A stretch of DNA of 64,000 nt from Rhodamnia argentea (taxonomy: Eukaryota; Streptophyta; Magnoliopsida; Myrtales; Myrtaceae), in assembly GCF_020921035.1 (NCBI RefSeq), contig NC_063151.1, positions 8,990,001-9,054,000 of the forward strand. Direction: 5' to 3'. Shown in pieces: positions 36,301 to 48,675 of this stretch. The stretch's first letter is position 1. Each line of letters begins with the position of its first letter. The notes under the pieces were generated by a model, which was given only the letters and a program-made list of their open reading frames with translations, was not told where the DNA came from and searched no databases. The position numbers were made by a program, and so were the translations under genes.

Positions 36301-38260
36301 TAAGTAGTTTAGCAGAGAGTTCATGTTCAAGAAAACTTAGTGGATTTAAAGATGGTGAGTAAAGGAAAATTAAATTAGATGCTACAGAGTATCATCTTAA
36401 GTAAGGTCATATGCAGATGTCACTAACAGTGAGCTTCCAGGCAAACTCACCCAATGACCGAATGTTGCGAACCAGAGGTGGAACTATCCCAATTTTGAGT
36501 AGGTAAATCAGTGCCTTCACATTCGACTTCCATTTTAGAGGACAACCCAAAATCAGGAAGTGGATGGATACTGAGAGAGGAAAAGAAGGAAAGATCATAA
36601 ACGGAAAGGATCTAACATAAACATTCTAGTGACTAAAGAGTGGAACTTTCTGCTAAAACCATTTAAGCAGACCTCTGTCTTCTTTTGTAATTAAAAAAAC
36701 ATGCATCAACATTTCCTGGGGAGGTTGAATGAACAGAATCGCCACAGTTATGCCTGGAAACAGAAGAGACCTGCATAGAATATCGCGAAGAGCATGAGTG
36801 TTCCAGCCTTCAAGGTGCTACCACAACTGAACAAAATGAATACAGTAATTGTTTATGGAAATATAGAAGTGAAAGATGCAGGGAATGAGAAGCTTTAGAC
36901 AATGAATCAACACAAGGAGAACTCAAGAATCTATGACAAGATTCTCGAGAGATTTTATAAAGACCAGGTCAGAAATTGTGCCTATTTACTGACTTTCCAA
37001 AACTCACTCCAAAGGCAAAAAAAACAATGTGAAAAAAGGAGTATATTCTAATATAGGTACTAGCTGTCAACCCTAAGCAAAGCATGGATTTTCACAAAAA
37101 TGAATGGAGAGTGGCACCTGCTAAAAAACAAGGCAAACATGCATTTGAGAACGATTTTATCACTAACTAAGAAACACATCTGCTTTCTTATTGAATATAA
37201 TGGCCGATGGACATATGTAGTGTTAGTGGAAGCGTAAGAAATGACATTCAAAGAGCTATGAGACCTATATTTACTTCCCGTAACGAAAGCATATTGGTTA
37301 AGGCATCAATGAGAAATGTAAATTATGATGAGGCATCAGCTTGATGACCTTCTGGACAATTGACTTCGTGATTGAAGTCTGTTACCTGCCCCAGGCGGAC
37401 TTCGATTGCTGGTCGAGTTGCAGGATTCTTTGCCATGTGAAGTAATCTTTTATGCAGAAGAACATCTTCTGCCGTTTCCACATTCACATCCAAAGCATAT
37501 CTACAGTCAAACATATTAGATTCCACCAGAGGAGGCATTAGCTAACCATCACCATAAAGATCCTCCAAGCACCAGTTTCTTACTGGAAGCAATCGGAAGA
37601 GAAAGAAGACGAAAATATACAATGAAAACAGAGAACACAAGTGCGCTCCAACCAATGGACCGGGAACCCACGACTCTCCGTCAAGCTCGCCATCAAATAA
37701 TTCACAACACTAATAGCTGGTCCAAGTTAAGGCAAGTAGAGAGCAACATATTCGTTGAAAATGTGAATTTTTTCTTACTTCAGATGATTCGTGATTAAAC
37801 TGCTGACGACTAAGAATCACGAATTCGATACTCAACCATCCCGGAACAGGGAACCTGTTTCTGAACAGCCCATACCAAGACTCGTAGCTCGAATGGCACA
37901 CAAAAGGAAATGAACAATCGTCGTACAAACAAATTTCACCTAATTCGAGCAAAAACACTCGAGTCACTCGTCAATCCGTCCATCTACGGCGTCGCAAAAT
38001 CTTTTCCCTCGCTTTCTCAGCTACCGAAAATGGAACGAAAACTGTCAAAGAGCCAGGCGCTGGCGGTACCTAATCGGCAAGCGGTTGAAATGAGCCCAGA
38101 GATCATCCTCGAAACCGGGGCGCGACGCTTCCTCGTGGTCCACCTCCTTGAGTCGGCGGAGGACCTCGTTGTAAACATCAACCTTCCGCCTCCTATGCCT
38201 ATCCCACGGCGTGCCCGAATCCACTATCCCGCTGCTGCAACTCTCCGCGCCTTCCTCCAT
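30321..38260 (-). CDS. ACT-domain STY8/STY17/STY46-type protein kinase
   Basis: Fifteen exons on the minus strand: 38070-38260, 37386-37500, 36673-36770, 36451-36570, 35682-35736, 35022-35132, 34880-34927, 34226-34401, 34042-34149, 33441-33514, 33137-33312, 32436-32531, 30959-31039, 30634-30687, 30321-30467. Borders are GT-AG, phases agree, and the product is 549 residues. After a STY-type N-terminus ([29 protein letters not shown]) comes an ACT domain at about 177-240 ([32 protein letters not shown]). The kinase domain follows: glycine loop ASGSYGE, catalytic Lys318 in VAIK, HRDLK with Asp412, DFG at 430-432 and APE at 454-456, all intact. Arabidopsis STY8, STY17 and STY46 phosphorylate transit peptides of chloroplast preproteins in the cytosol. 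An in-frame ATG at 38371 would add 37 residues; I prefer 38260 by family comparison. Confidence 0.92.
31416..31637. mobile_element. MITE in an intron of the STY kinase gene
   Basis: Inverted ends: GGCTCCATTTGTTTCGCGGAAAATGAGCAATTT at the left (words TTTGTTTCGCGGAAAATGAG) against TGTTTCCCAGAAAATGAGTGATTT from the right. About 220 bases, AT-rich, non-coding, lying between the exons at 32436-32531 and 30959-31039. Confidence 0.65.
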
Positions 38261-38446
38261 CGCCGCGGGAACGCACCAGGAGAGCTCGAATCGGGAACGC
38301 TCCTCCCCGCGCCCTTCCGCCTCCACGCTATTCCCCGGTTCCGAATCGAGGCCAGCACCGATCAGCGACATGCACGCGGTTCACGTGTCCCCCCCACCGT
38401 CCGCACCGCCGGAGATCCCACGAGACGAAGAAGGGCGAGAGTCGAA

Positions 38447-38466
38447 GAGAGAGAGAGAGAGAGAGA
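38447..38466. repeat. GA microsatellite in the STY kinase leader
   Basis: About ten GA units, read as CT in the transcript, 187-206 bases upstream of the chosen ATG. Confidence 0.85.
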
Positions 38467-38503
38467 AATTGGCTAGAGTTGGAGTCGAGCCGCTCTTTGC
38501 ATG

Positions 38504-38514
38504 TTATTATAAAC
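38504..38514 (-). promoter_or_regulatory. Possible TATA box of the STY kinase gene
   Basis: The minus strand reads GTTTATAATAA about 245 bases before the ATG at 38260 and about 40 bases before the CT tract. Position and composition fit a TATA element, but no start site is visible in sequence. Confidence 0.4.
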
Positions 38515-38599
38515 AAACCAAGCCATGGCCTTCTAACCTCTCTCAGTGTGCGCGTAAGCTTTCCCTCGTTTTCTTATAAGCGCGATTAGTTATATCGAG

Positions 38600-41500
38600 A
38601 GAGAGGGATTAGAACGTTAATTAAGTTGGGGGTGCGTAGTGCGCACCCTCCCAGTGCCATTTCCGCCAATGCTTGTCGACGTGGATTTTAACAATGCCGC
38701 TTTGCTTTGCTTATATCAACCCCACGGCCTCCCCCCGTTAATTTATCTTTATCCACATGTCTCGTAGCAGAACACAAAGATGATTTGTGGTTCTTAATCC
38801 CCACATTGTCCTAACAATTAATTTAATCATTAACCTCAAATCCCCATCAATCGCCATCGGAGCAAATGCCCCGGACAGTCCCCTCGGCTCTTGCTTCCTC
38901 GCATCACCCACCACCTTTTTTAGAAAGGCATTTCTTTCTCATTTTTTCGTCTTTTCCTTCTTTCGGTATTTCTTTTCTCGCGAAAAATTCCAAAGTTGGC
39001 ATTACGATAATTTGTACACGGATTTAGAATGAGGTGGGACCCATCGATCGCACGGCTTTTTGGGTACTCTTTGTTTTTTTAATATAGATTTTTTTTTAAA
39101 CAATGTCCAATAAGGCGTTCCCGTTGTCTCATCACCCACTTAAGATTATTATTATTTTTTTAAATTATTACTTAAGTTGGGGTGGGGGGAAAAAAAAGAG
39201 AGAAGGAAAAGCTGATTTTTTTTATGTCACGAGTTGCGCTTTGCATATTGCATTAAAGCGGAGGAAAAGTATATTCCCCCATTGAATCTAGCAATCAGCT
39301 TATCCATATGTGGAGATTCCTTTCCCGCTGTGGCGATTCCCCCCATCATGTCCGACGTGGCAGCGTCCAATCAAAAAAGGACACGATTTTTTATTTTCAT
39401 TTTTATTTTTATTTTTAATTTTGTGTCGCCTCGGGCCTATCTGGATAATAATTATCATTGACTCTTTTCAAATCCCGCCTCTTCGCGTCAACCGAAGTCT
39501 CCCCGTGTGGACTGGCGTCCTTTTTTTTTGCTTGACCGACCAATACGAGAATTAGCCCCGTAATTTCGTCTACTGTGTTTTTTCTTTAAAATAATCAAGG
39601 TATTAGTGGTTTAATTATCTCGTCAAGTCAACGGCCAATACATACTTTGTCCTAATTTTAACACGATGATTCTTTCCATCAATTTTTAGTGTTACTAAAA
39701 AAATCCAATTCTATTTTCCCATCACGTTAAAAAAAAAAAAAATCATCATAGGATATACGGACGGTGACAACAAAAGAGTGTTATTTTTGTCGCGAATTGA
39801 ATAGTCTTGTTGCCTTAAATTGCAGCCAATAGCGCGGAAACTTAATTTTGTCGAGATGGACAATTGAGGGTCGTTTGTGATCTAGGAAGAATGAAAATGG
39901 ATCGGGAGAAATTGTTCTATTGTGTACAGAAGAGATCAAGTGAGATAGACACAGATCGGCATTGGGAGAACGGGGGGGGGCATGAGAGCATAAAAGAGGA
40001 GCTTCATCCTTTTTTTGTTGAAAGGATGTAAGAACATATCCGAACCATCAAAACCAAAAGGGGTATTTATTCTGATATATTAAATCGAGTGCATTTGTTT
40101 CGATTGGCAAAAGAGCGAGGGAAGAATGACCACCGTTAACGACCAATATTAGGGCGTTAAATAAGTTGGTGCACAGCCCGATCAAAAACGAGAGCAACCA
40201 TGAAATCCTCTCCACAAAGGATATTCGTAGCTAGGTGGCATGAAATAAGTTCGGCAATTCGTTTACGACGATCCATAACCTTGCTAAATTACTGCGGTGA
40301 TCAATTGAATAAAGTTATTGCATCGGCCAAAAGTCATGATGTCCTTCAATGGACGGAAAAAAATGCAAAGGGAAAAGTGGAAAAGGTCACGAACGGAGAG
40401 TTTTTTTTTTTTTAATGTTACGAAGAGAGATAACAATGGCAAGAAATGCCCTTCATTGGCACTCCCAACATAGAGTTCCCATCAAATGTCAATCTCATCC
40501 CGACCGAAAAAAAAAAAATGGTCAAGCTCATCAGCAACCCAAATGCTTTTCCCCAAAAAGAAAATGGATTCTCCTCAGCTTTGTGGTAAAACGACGTCGC
40601 GCGCGCTCCCTATCTCTCTCATCAAGCTTCATCTCGTCCATTTCGCGACCAAAAAAAAAAAAAAAACGAGGAATATTTTCCTAAAGTCGATCCCATATCT
40701 CCGTTAAAATATCAATTAACGAGAAATGTTTTCAATGCGACAAATAATTTGCGCTTCCATATGTTCGTAAATGATTAAAATATTTTTTGTCTATTCTTTT
40801 TTTCGGTTTGCGATGCTAACTATCATTATTAGGAAAATGTTTTCTCAATAATTCATTTTTCACGAAATAAACTTTTATCATTTATCCGGTGAATGATGGG
40901 AAAATGATTTCCTTCTTGCCAAAAGGAAAAATCATTTTCCTCCGATCTAAACTTATCGTTCTCGACTCATGAAAAACATTTTTTGTGAATCGATTAATTT
41001 TCCGTCGTCCCAACGTCGGGAAGTCATGAAACAATTTCCCGAAAGCAGCTTTCCCTCGAACAAACGGACCCCTTGATCTTGTAATCAAAGTAACCACAAC
41101 AATAGTCCAGGCTTTTTACTCTAAAGGGAGGGGGCAAGCGTGCCGGTTCACAATTGGGGCTGCATAAAGAAAGCGATGTTGACATCCTGGGGAATTGGCA
41201 AATTGCGAATTACTAATGTTAACCTCTCCATCGCTCTTGGGCCCAATAAGAACTTGGGTCATAAGGTACCAACTTGTATTATCTTTTTCTCTTGTTTTAC
41301 TTATTTCGACACTAATTTGCACGTCCCTTTCTATGATTTCCATAAATATATGGGGGGGACGACGATCTTCCAATCGTCCCTGGACTCGAAACGTCGCACG
41401 ATTTACGTTGATGTGCCTTCGACTAAAAAATTTCAAGCTTATCATAGATGTTAGTCATGACAAGAGATCAATCGAGAATACGAGATATTTTGAGCTTCTA

Positions 41501-42572
41501 AAATTGAGTATGACGCCCCGATGTTGTGCAGGCGATGAGTTTACTTCAGCATACATTTTTGACTTTGAAGTGGGTCGCGTGAGTCAATTCACTCGCCAGA
41601 CGTGAATTTATGTGTCAAACTGGAGCCAATTTTGGCATTCACTGTAAATAAGCCGCTTTCCTTCGAGGGCCGAATTAAGGGCGCCCGGGCAATACTTCCG
41701 CTCTAGAAATTAATTTCTAGAATCATAAATTGATTTTTCTACTTTTGGAGAGAAGTAATTTATTTTTTACTCCTTCAAGTGATTCCAAATTTACTTTTGG
41801 AACAAAAAAAAAGAATTCCTAAGATAGGAAAATGAAATTACATAACCAAATGAATTTTTACTCTAGAAATTGCATAACTAAATGGATTTCTGCTCTGGAA
41901 GTATTGTCATGCACGTCCTAAGATGTCGAGTGTATCCCGGACAGTCCCTCGATTTGGGCCTGGAAAGAAAACGACTAATGTCGAAAAGGAAAAAATCGCC
42001 AAGCCAAATGAAAAAGATTTCATCGTATTCTATAAATTATATGGAGGTCATTTTTCAATATTTATAGCATTGAAATTATAATATAAGAAAATGTCTCGAG
42101 TAGAATCGCAAGGCCTAAGTGGATTTGAGAGTCACAAGTCGGTCTTTGATCGGGAGACTTGAACCCACCTCCAGGATCCCGTGCATGAGCGGTGGGAACC
42201 TAGGCTCCAATGTGGGAGCCGAGGACCAGGCTCGGAAACCAGGGTCCCACGCACTGTTGTTGGGGACCCACAAATCATCGTCGGAGATGTCCTGTACATG
42301 AGCATCGAGGTCCTGGCCATTGCCTTGATGGCCCAAGGCCTAGCCAACATTCCCCTTTTAAGTTATGCATGATTTAGGGCTTTTTTCAAAGCGTGCACAT
42401 CAATGCACATGTTCTAAAATATTGGGATCACGCAACAGAAGTCCAATACCATCGCTCGGGAGATCTTTATAAGAGAAAGCTTAAATCTGAGCCCACCACC
42501 ATATTCAATTGAATTCATATTCACTCAAAAGTTTAAATGAATGAATTACGAGTCAATTAAGATAGATATAGG
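38600..42572. other. Gene-free spacer left of the hAT element
   Basis: No gene is supported. It contains a micro-insertion at 40485-40531, an A-run preceded by GCGACC at 40655-40676 without clear flanking repeats, AT-rich remnants of the GGAAAATGA MITE family at about 40680-41080, and a perfect 18-base palindrome CTAGAAATTAATTTCTAG at 41703-41720. The segment 42113-42360 is GC-balanced and open on both strands but unrecognised. Confidence 0.45.
40485..40531 (+). repeat. Micro-retroposon-like insertion (CCCGACCG + A-tract)
   Basis: AATGTCAATCTCAT (40485-40498) and AATGGTCAAGCTCAT (ending 40531) flank CCCGACCG and an A-run of 12. The duplication has one mismatch and one single-base indel. Confidence 0.5.
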
Positions 42573-45427
42573 TAGACATAGCCGGTTCCGAGGAACCGGC
42601 TGTTCCCGTTCCACGAAAAGGTGGAACCGGAACCAGCCCTTGAAGGGACCGATTCCAGGTTGGCTCCAGTTCTGTTTTTTAATTTTTAAAATAATAAATA
42701 ATAAAATAAACATAATAAATTATAAATTATAATCAAATTGTACATTATAATAAAATGTGGGGAAAAAGAGAGAGAGAGGAGGAATGAGCTTAAACTTAAT
42801 GAATTATCATTAAACGCCTACATATCTTGTTGGGGATAGAAGAATCAAAGCCCATGTAGTTCTTTTACCTTTGATAACCCAAACTTACCTCATCGTCAAT
42901 CGTCGCTACCCGTTGTGATACCCGTAGCGGTGGTATCTTTACAATCCTCACTAAAAAATTTGTGTTTTCGATCTAGCTCTTGGTGTCGAAATCTAGCCTT
43001 CGTCCAATTGTCGATATAAGCTTGAGCTTCCACGGACACCCGATTTAATCTTGAACGGCGAGAGTCCAAAACTAATCCTTCGGCGCTAAATACTTGTTTA
43101 ATCGCAACTGTTGAATAAGGGGTTGCTAATATCTAACGAGCGATGAGAGCGAGAACTGGGTAATCGATTGAGTGACTCTTTCACTACTCCAGGATTTGAA
43201 AATCTGTACTATGTTCCGCATAACGAAACTCAAATTGAGTGGTTAAATATTTTTCTAATTCGGAAATACTACCTATTGTCCCTTTTTATTTTTTTGTTTG
43301 TCTACTCTTGAGCATATTGTACCCTCTACTAAGTGAACTACCAGCTTCGCCTCGTGAGGTAGTAGATTGTAAAGATCCACAATCACTTAAACTATATCTA
43401 ATACAAAATTCTCCATATAATACTACTATAGATTCTTTAACATCTTCTTGTTTATTTGAAATATCTATTGAATCTTCCAAATGTAAAAAATCATAATAAT
43501 AAAAATTCAGATAATCTAGTAAACCGTCTAATTTAATACGTGGATAAAAAGCAATACAAACTAAATAGATAAGAGGAATTTTGAAATAACAATGTAACCA
43601 TTTTTCTCGCATTACTAAAATAGTCCGATCTAATTCAGTATGTTTTTCATATTTACTAAAAACACCACCAATATTAATACACTATATTAAAAATAAATGC
43701 GTAGTATGATAATAAATATCAGGTAAAGTATTAGTAGCATCATTAAAAATTTTCAAAAAATCTAAATTTTTTTTGCAAACGTCCCAATATTGCGGAAGTA
43801 AAGTAATTTCGGGAATATTTTGCTAAATAAACATACATAATAAATCTTTTTAATCAAAAGTTTGATGAAGCAACTCGTAGGTAGAATTCCAACGAGTCGG
43901 AATATCTTTTGGAAACCTTTTTGTCTTTCTCCCACGTTGTTTACAAAATTTTCCCCATGCTATTATAAAATGGGCACGACTCCATAAAAATTTAATTGTA
44001 CCCTTTTATTGGGACGAGAGAAGTGTCAAGAGTTCGTAAACTATCTTGTACACGTAAATTTAAAACATGGCAAGTACATCTAATGTGAAAAAATTGTCCG
44101 CCAAAAGAGAGTTTGCAAATATTTTCTAATTCGAGAATGGAAGCGATATTTGCAACGGCATTATCAAAACTAATTGAAAATACTTTATTTATCAAATTAT
44201 ATTCTTCTAAAACTTGCCTAATTATTCTATAAATATTATGAGCCGAATTTTTTTATCAAAAACTCGAAATGTAATAAGTCTTTTTTGAATGGTCCGGTCG
44301 TCACATATCCAATGATATGTGACACCCATATAAGAATGAATTTGCCAAGGATCACTCCAAATATCGCTACATAAATGCACACGTATATTGAATTCGGCAA
44401 AAAATTTTGCTAAATATTTTTTTTGTTTTTTAGAAAGATGCAAAAGTTCGTGTTTAATAATACTTTTTGGAATAGTTGGTGCTTGCGGAACCAATGCAGT
44501 ATTTATCAAATATTTCAAATTAAAATTTTCACCAGTAGTAAACGGAGTATGATTAAGGGCAACATATTCAACTAATGTTTGTTTATAAAGTGTATCTTCG
44601 TAACGGAATAAATGATGAATAATAGAATTGGAGTAGCCGAAAATTTGTTGTTGCGTAGTGTCGATCCCTGCTTGCGTTGGAATTTTTTTCGTCGGATCTT
44701 GACGGAATGTTCCGTAGTTGCCTCCTTTCGTAAATTTATATGTTTGCGAATAATATTTACAATTTATATTATACTTACCTTCGCTTTCATCAGGTACCTT
44801 GTCGAAATGCAGCCACAAGTCGGATGTACTCTCTCGGCCCTTCCGTTCCGGCTTATCTGCTGTCGACGTTTCTTCGACACTAGTAAGAGGATGACGACTT
44901 TCTTGTGTTGGGACGTGCTCGACGTTCGAAATGAGAACAACGTTGATATTATCGTCGTTGTCTTCCTAACACGCATACTCACGAGGATCAAATCTACGAA
45001 TAGGATACTCGGAATCTCCCATTGCCATCTTGGCATTTCTAGTATTTTTGCTTTCACTTGCCATTTTTGAGAGAATTAATCGGAAATTCGATTGAGAGAA
45101 TTGAGGCGGGATTGAGAGAATTGAGAGAATTTGGAGGGATTGAGAGAAATTGAGAGAATTGTTGAGAGGATTTATGAGAAAAATGAAAGAGGGAAGATAA
45201 GTATTTATAGAGAATGGGAGACTTATTTAACTAAAAAAAAAAAATCATTTTTTTAGTGCATCATGCAACGGCCCAAAGAGCCGTTTGTCTTTGGGGGGGG
45301 AAAGCCCAACGGCTCTTTCCCCACCGGGCCCACCTCCAATTTTTTTTATTTATAAATAAACGGGTCAGAATCGTGGGCCCGGTCAACGGGCCGGTTTCGG
45401 GCCCACGATTTCATTTGGCCATGTCTA
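42573..45427 (-). mobile_element. Full-length hAT transposon with decayed transposase
   Basis: The element starts TAGACATAGCCGG and ends GGCCATGTCTA, an 11-base imperfect terminal inverted repeat. It is bounded on both sides by a perfect 8-base target duplication GATATAGG (42565-42572 and 45428-45435), diagnostic for hAT elements. Subterminal regions are crowded with GGAACCGG, AACGGC/GCCGTT and GGGCCC words, as expected for transposase-binding sites. The coding strand is minus. Total length is 2855 bases. Perfect target duplications suggest a moderately young insertion despite a broken gene. Confidence 0.92.
42970..45064 (-). pseudogene. hAT transposase (zf-BED, hATC) pseudogene
   Basis: Reads on the minus strand from an ATG at 45064 (MASESKNTRNAK). 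The N-terminal part has a BED zinc-finger region around 44770-44690 in which the usual CxxC is changed to CKYY and the expected His pair is missing. The central catalytic region (SDIWSDPW, GVTYHWI at about 44300-44380; SFDNAVAN and FHIRCTCHVLNL at about 44060-44180) and the C-terminal hATC dimerisation domain (YPVLALIAR, ILATPYSTVAI, SRRSRLNRVSVEA at about 42990-43170) are all recognisable in order. A stop codon lies about 30 codons after the start, another in the hATC region, and frames change between segments, so no active enzyme is made. Closest to zinc-finger BED RICESLEEPER-type proteins of the Ac branch. Confidence 0.85.
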
Positions 45428-45435
45428 GATATAGG

Positions 45436-48400
45436 TCTCCTCCCATTCAATCCGGTTATTTTCCTATATTAATTTATCTCGGCTTAAATCTCCATCTCCA
45501 GATCGAACTATCCGCCCCGGAAGTAGAGTTGGTCAACATATTCATTCTTAAAAAAAAAAAAAAAAAGCAGATTCCTTCCTTGATATATTTATCGAGGGTC
45601 GAAATAGATTGGAGGCACAACAATTTACCATAGGCTACGGTGCGCGATAAAAGTCTCATACATTGGTTCGAGGAGATCGCTAATAGGAAAACCCAAATTT
45701 AAGCCCATTAATATATCAAATTGAATATATACAATTAAAAACTTAAGTTAATAAATTGTTTCATATCACATTAATTTTTTAATATGAGATTTTCTAACGT
45801 AATTCACGCGTGCATCATAATATAAAATCTCCCTAGGCCAGGCATCCACCTGAATCTGATTAATCGCGAGTGGATCTCGACAATTGATAACTCGTACGCG
45901 CGGCTTTCCGACGTTTATGTCCGTGCACTTTTGTCAAATCGGTTCCCCTTTACGCTCTGTGATTGCAGGAGCGGGAGCCAGAGGGCCATGCCGCTTTTAA
46001 TACGATCGGCACGGAAAGGATGAGGTCATCATATTGCACCTCCGACACAGCATGTTAAAGGTGGCGGGCAGAGGAAGGAATGGGGGTTTGAACTGAACCC
46101 GTGACAGAGATCAAGACACAGCAGCGACCTCCCGTCCTTTTGCTTTCTCCCAGGTTTGGCGTGGTGCCTACCGAGGCCTGGGCCCCGATCCTTACAGACC
46201 GAGGTCAGAGCGACAGGGAGCTGGGCACAGGTATCGAGATCTCGAGCTCGGTTTAGGTGGATTGAAAAATTAGTGCCCGTGCTCGCGCCCGGGAGTTGCT
46301 GATCTGGACTCGGGATCTCGGTGTCCGTGTCCTCGGCTACTCATGCGCAAGCCTCACAGATTTTTCGTATCAAAATATTATTTACCTCATATTCATATTT
46401 TAGCCAAATATAAAAAAAATAATATTATTTTTCTGAAATTCCATGATTTTTTTACCAAACAAAACGAACCTTAATTTATAAAGTAACAGACGGGGTTTCT
46501 CACGTGGGTTTTGGCATGGGGCGGGGAGAGTGCCCATGCTCGCTCGATTGAGAGCCTCGGCAAAACAATTGACTCGGCATGGAAGACGAAAGTGACAGCT
46601 CTATCTCGGTCCCTTTTAAGCTGACCAATCACTTACTCGTGCAGAAAAATACATGAGAAAAGATGTTAATCATGTTTGACAACATAGAATGCGACGGACG
46701 AGAGAATGGAACGAGGAATGAGATCAAAAGGCATTAATCGATTTAGTTCAAATGGTACGACAGCTGAACGAATTACTAATATCGGATTTGACAGAAAATA
46801 CGAGAGCAAAGAGATGAGTTTATACTAGAAATTAAGCGGCGCGAAAAAAGAAGAAGGGAAAACAAAATAAAGGATGAAATAGCATCTGGGTGTCGTATCT
46901 TATCACAGTTGAATTCCAATATTCTTCCAACCGGAAGATTTATTTAGCTTTAGAGAGACACATTAGAGAAATTGTACATTATCGTACCCGACTTTTGTGA
47001 TTCGAGAAAATAAAATATAGAATCGTATGAAGGATACGAAGCTTATGGTATTACTACATCTCTGGATTAAAATCGACACGCGCATAGATAGATTGATACC
47101 TATTTTGTGGCACAATCTCAAATTTGTTTTAAAAAAAAATTTCACCAATTTTAAAGGCGGAAAAAAGGTTCTTTTTTCTGGCTCCGAGGCTGCCTGTTGA
47201 TTTTGTGTCCAAAACAAGCTGTCTATGAGAGGCCTTATTGTAAGGTCCCATGGTCCGAGAAATTGGGCTAGAAGAGGCATCATTACAAGGCCATGTCCAA
47301 TCCCACATTAGATTTTTGCTACCACGAGTTTCACGATCTGTTCAAGCCCGTTAAGGCCCGGATGTAAATGAATGGGCCTAGGGGGCAAAAATTAAAATGA
47401 TATATACTCATGGAAATCATATACTTTCACTTTTTTTTTTTTTTTTGACGAGATTGCGACCTCGTGAAAATCCGACTTGGCCTGCCCGATTGACGTGATA
47501 GAATTGAAAACTCTACCGACTGAATTTACTGCGATGAAATTACAGGGATTAAGATTAAAACGAGCAGCACTTTTCATATTCGATTCGCCCTCGGTATGGC
47601 TTTTAATGAATCCTTTGATTACCGTATGGATGACTTGCTTTTGACTGGACCGGAGACGCGGACTTGGTCTACTTGGGCAAAAATACTAATATGAAGTATC
47701 ACTTTGTGGGAAGAAGAGAAATAAAAACACGAATATCAAAGTTGTGAAACACTTGCAGTTTTACTAAATTACATCCCGGTCGACTCGTATCAAGCCCGTG
47801 GATCAGCACTTAACTTAGCAGTCAACACCATCAGATAATTAAGGCTTAGTGGAAAATCGAATAAATTTCTCCTTTTCAGAATTCTTGATGCTCATTCTGC
47901 GGCCACGCACCAGAGACTGTCGAGGAACAACAGATTGAAGAGAACCTCCAGGCATGATGAATGGTAAAGGCTGATGCTTGAAGTGTCCTTATTCTCTCAA
48001 GACTCAGCAGCGTTCATGGAACCACGAAAAGGAAAAGGCAAAACACAAGGGTACTCAGCTAGACTGATCTTCATACTGTTGAAGAAATGCCTTCGATTTA
48101 GAATCAGGTTCAAAACACGGTTCGCGAGGCGGAATCCCCGATAATTCGATCTGGGATTGGTAATCCTTCTGTAGACGATGGTGAATGGAGGTCGAAACTC
48201 GAAGCTTTGTGCTTGAGAACTGCTAGAAGATTTGCTGTCCCCCGCGCAGATCATGGTGCCGTGCCCGCGTGTCGTGGCGACCCATTGATGGGGCTGCATT
48301 CATATCACGATCTTCTTGATGACATTTTGGTTCTATTTTGCACCGTTCCTTTTCATTTGGGATCAATTCTGTTTGTCAAGTTCTATGCTCTACAGTGTCT

Positions 48401-48675
48401 GATTCTCTAAATAATGGTCTCCTTTGGCTTGTCATTCACAAGAAGAACATTGTACTTCAGAAATCAGACAAATGCAGATACTAGGCAAATGGAGCATATA
48501 TACTTATGACCCACTTGTTCTCCATATACTGTTGCAGGTCACTTTTCAGGACTTGCAAGATCATTGTCACTTCCGAGGAAGTCCATAAAAACATAAGCAA
48601 GAGCACAAAACTAGGTGAAGTCTGTGTAACAAGCGCAACTTCTTGTAGAAATACTAGCTTTCCGGGATTTTTCAG
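45436..48675. other. Spacer between the hAT element and the MSL gene
   Basis: No gene was recognised. A long A-run is at 45549-45566 and a T-run followed by GACGAG at 47429-47450. The last 600 bases probably hold the promoter and non-coding first exon of the MSL gene, because a splice acceptor (TTTTTCAG) abuts the MSL start codon. Confidence 0.45.

Noticed and set aside
40655-40676. GCGACC + A16 as another micro-insertion
   Set aside because: The header and tail fit, but the flanking sequences do not form a convincing duplication.
42113-42360. Gene fragment with open frames on both strands
   Set aside because: No motif, no start context and no splice chain. More likely old repeat sequence.
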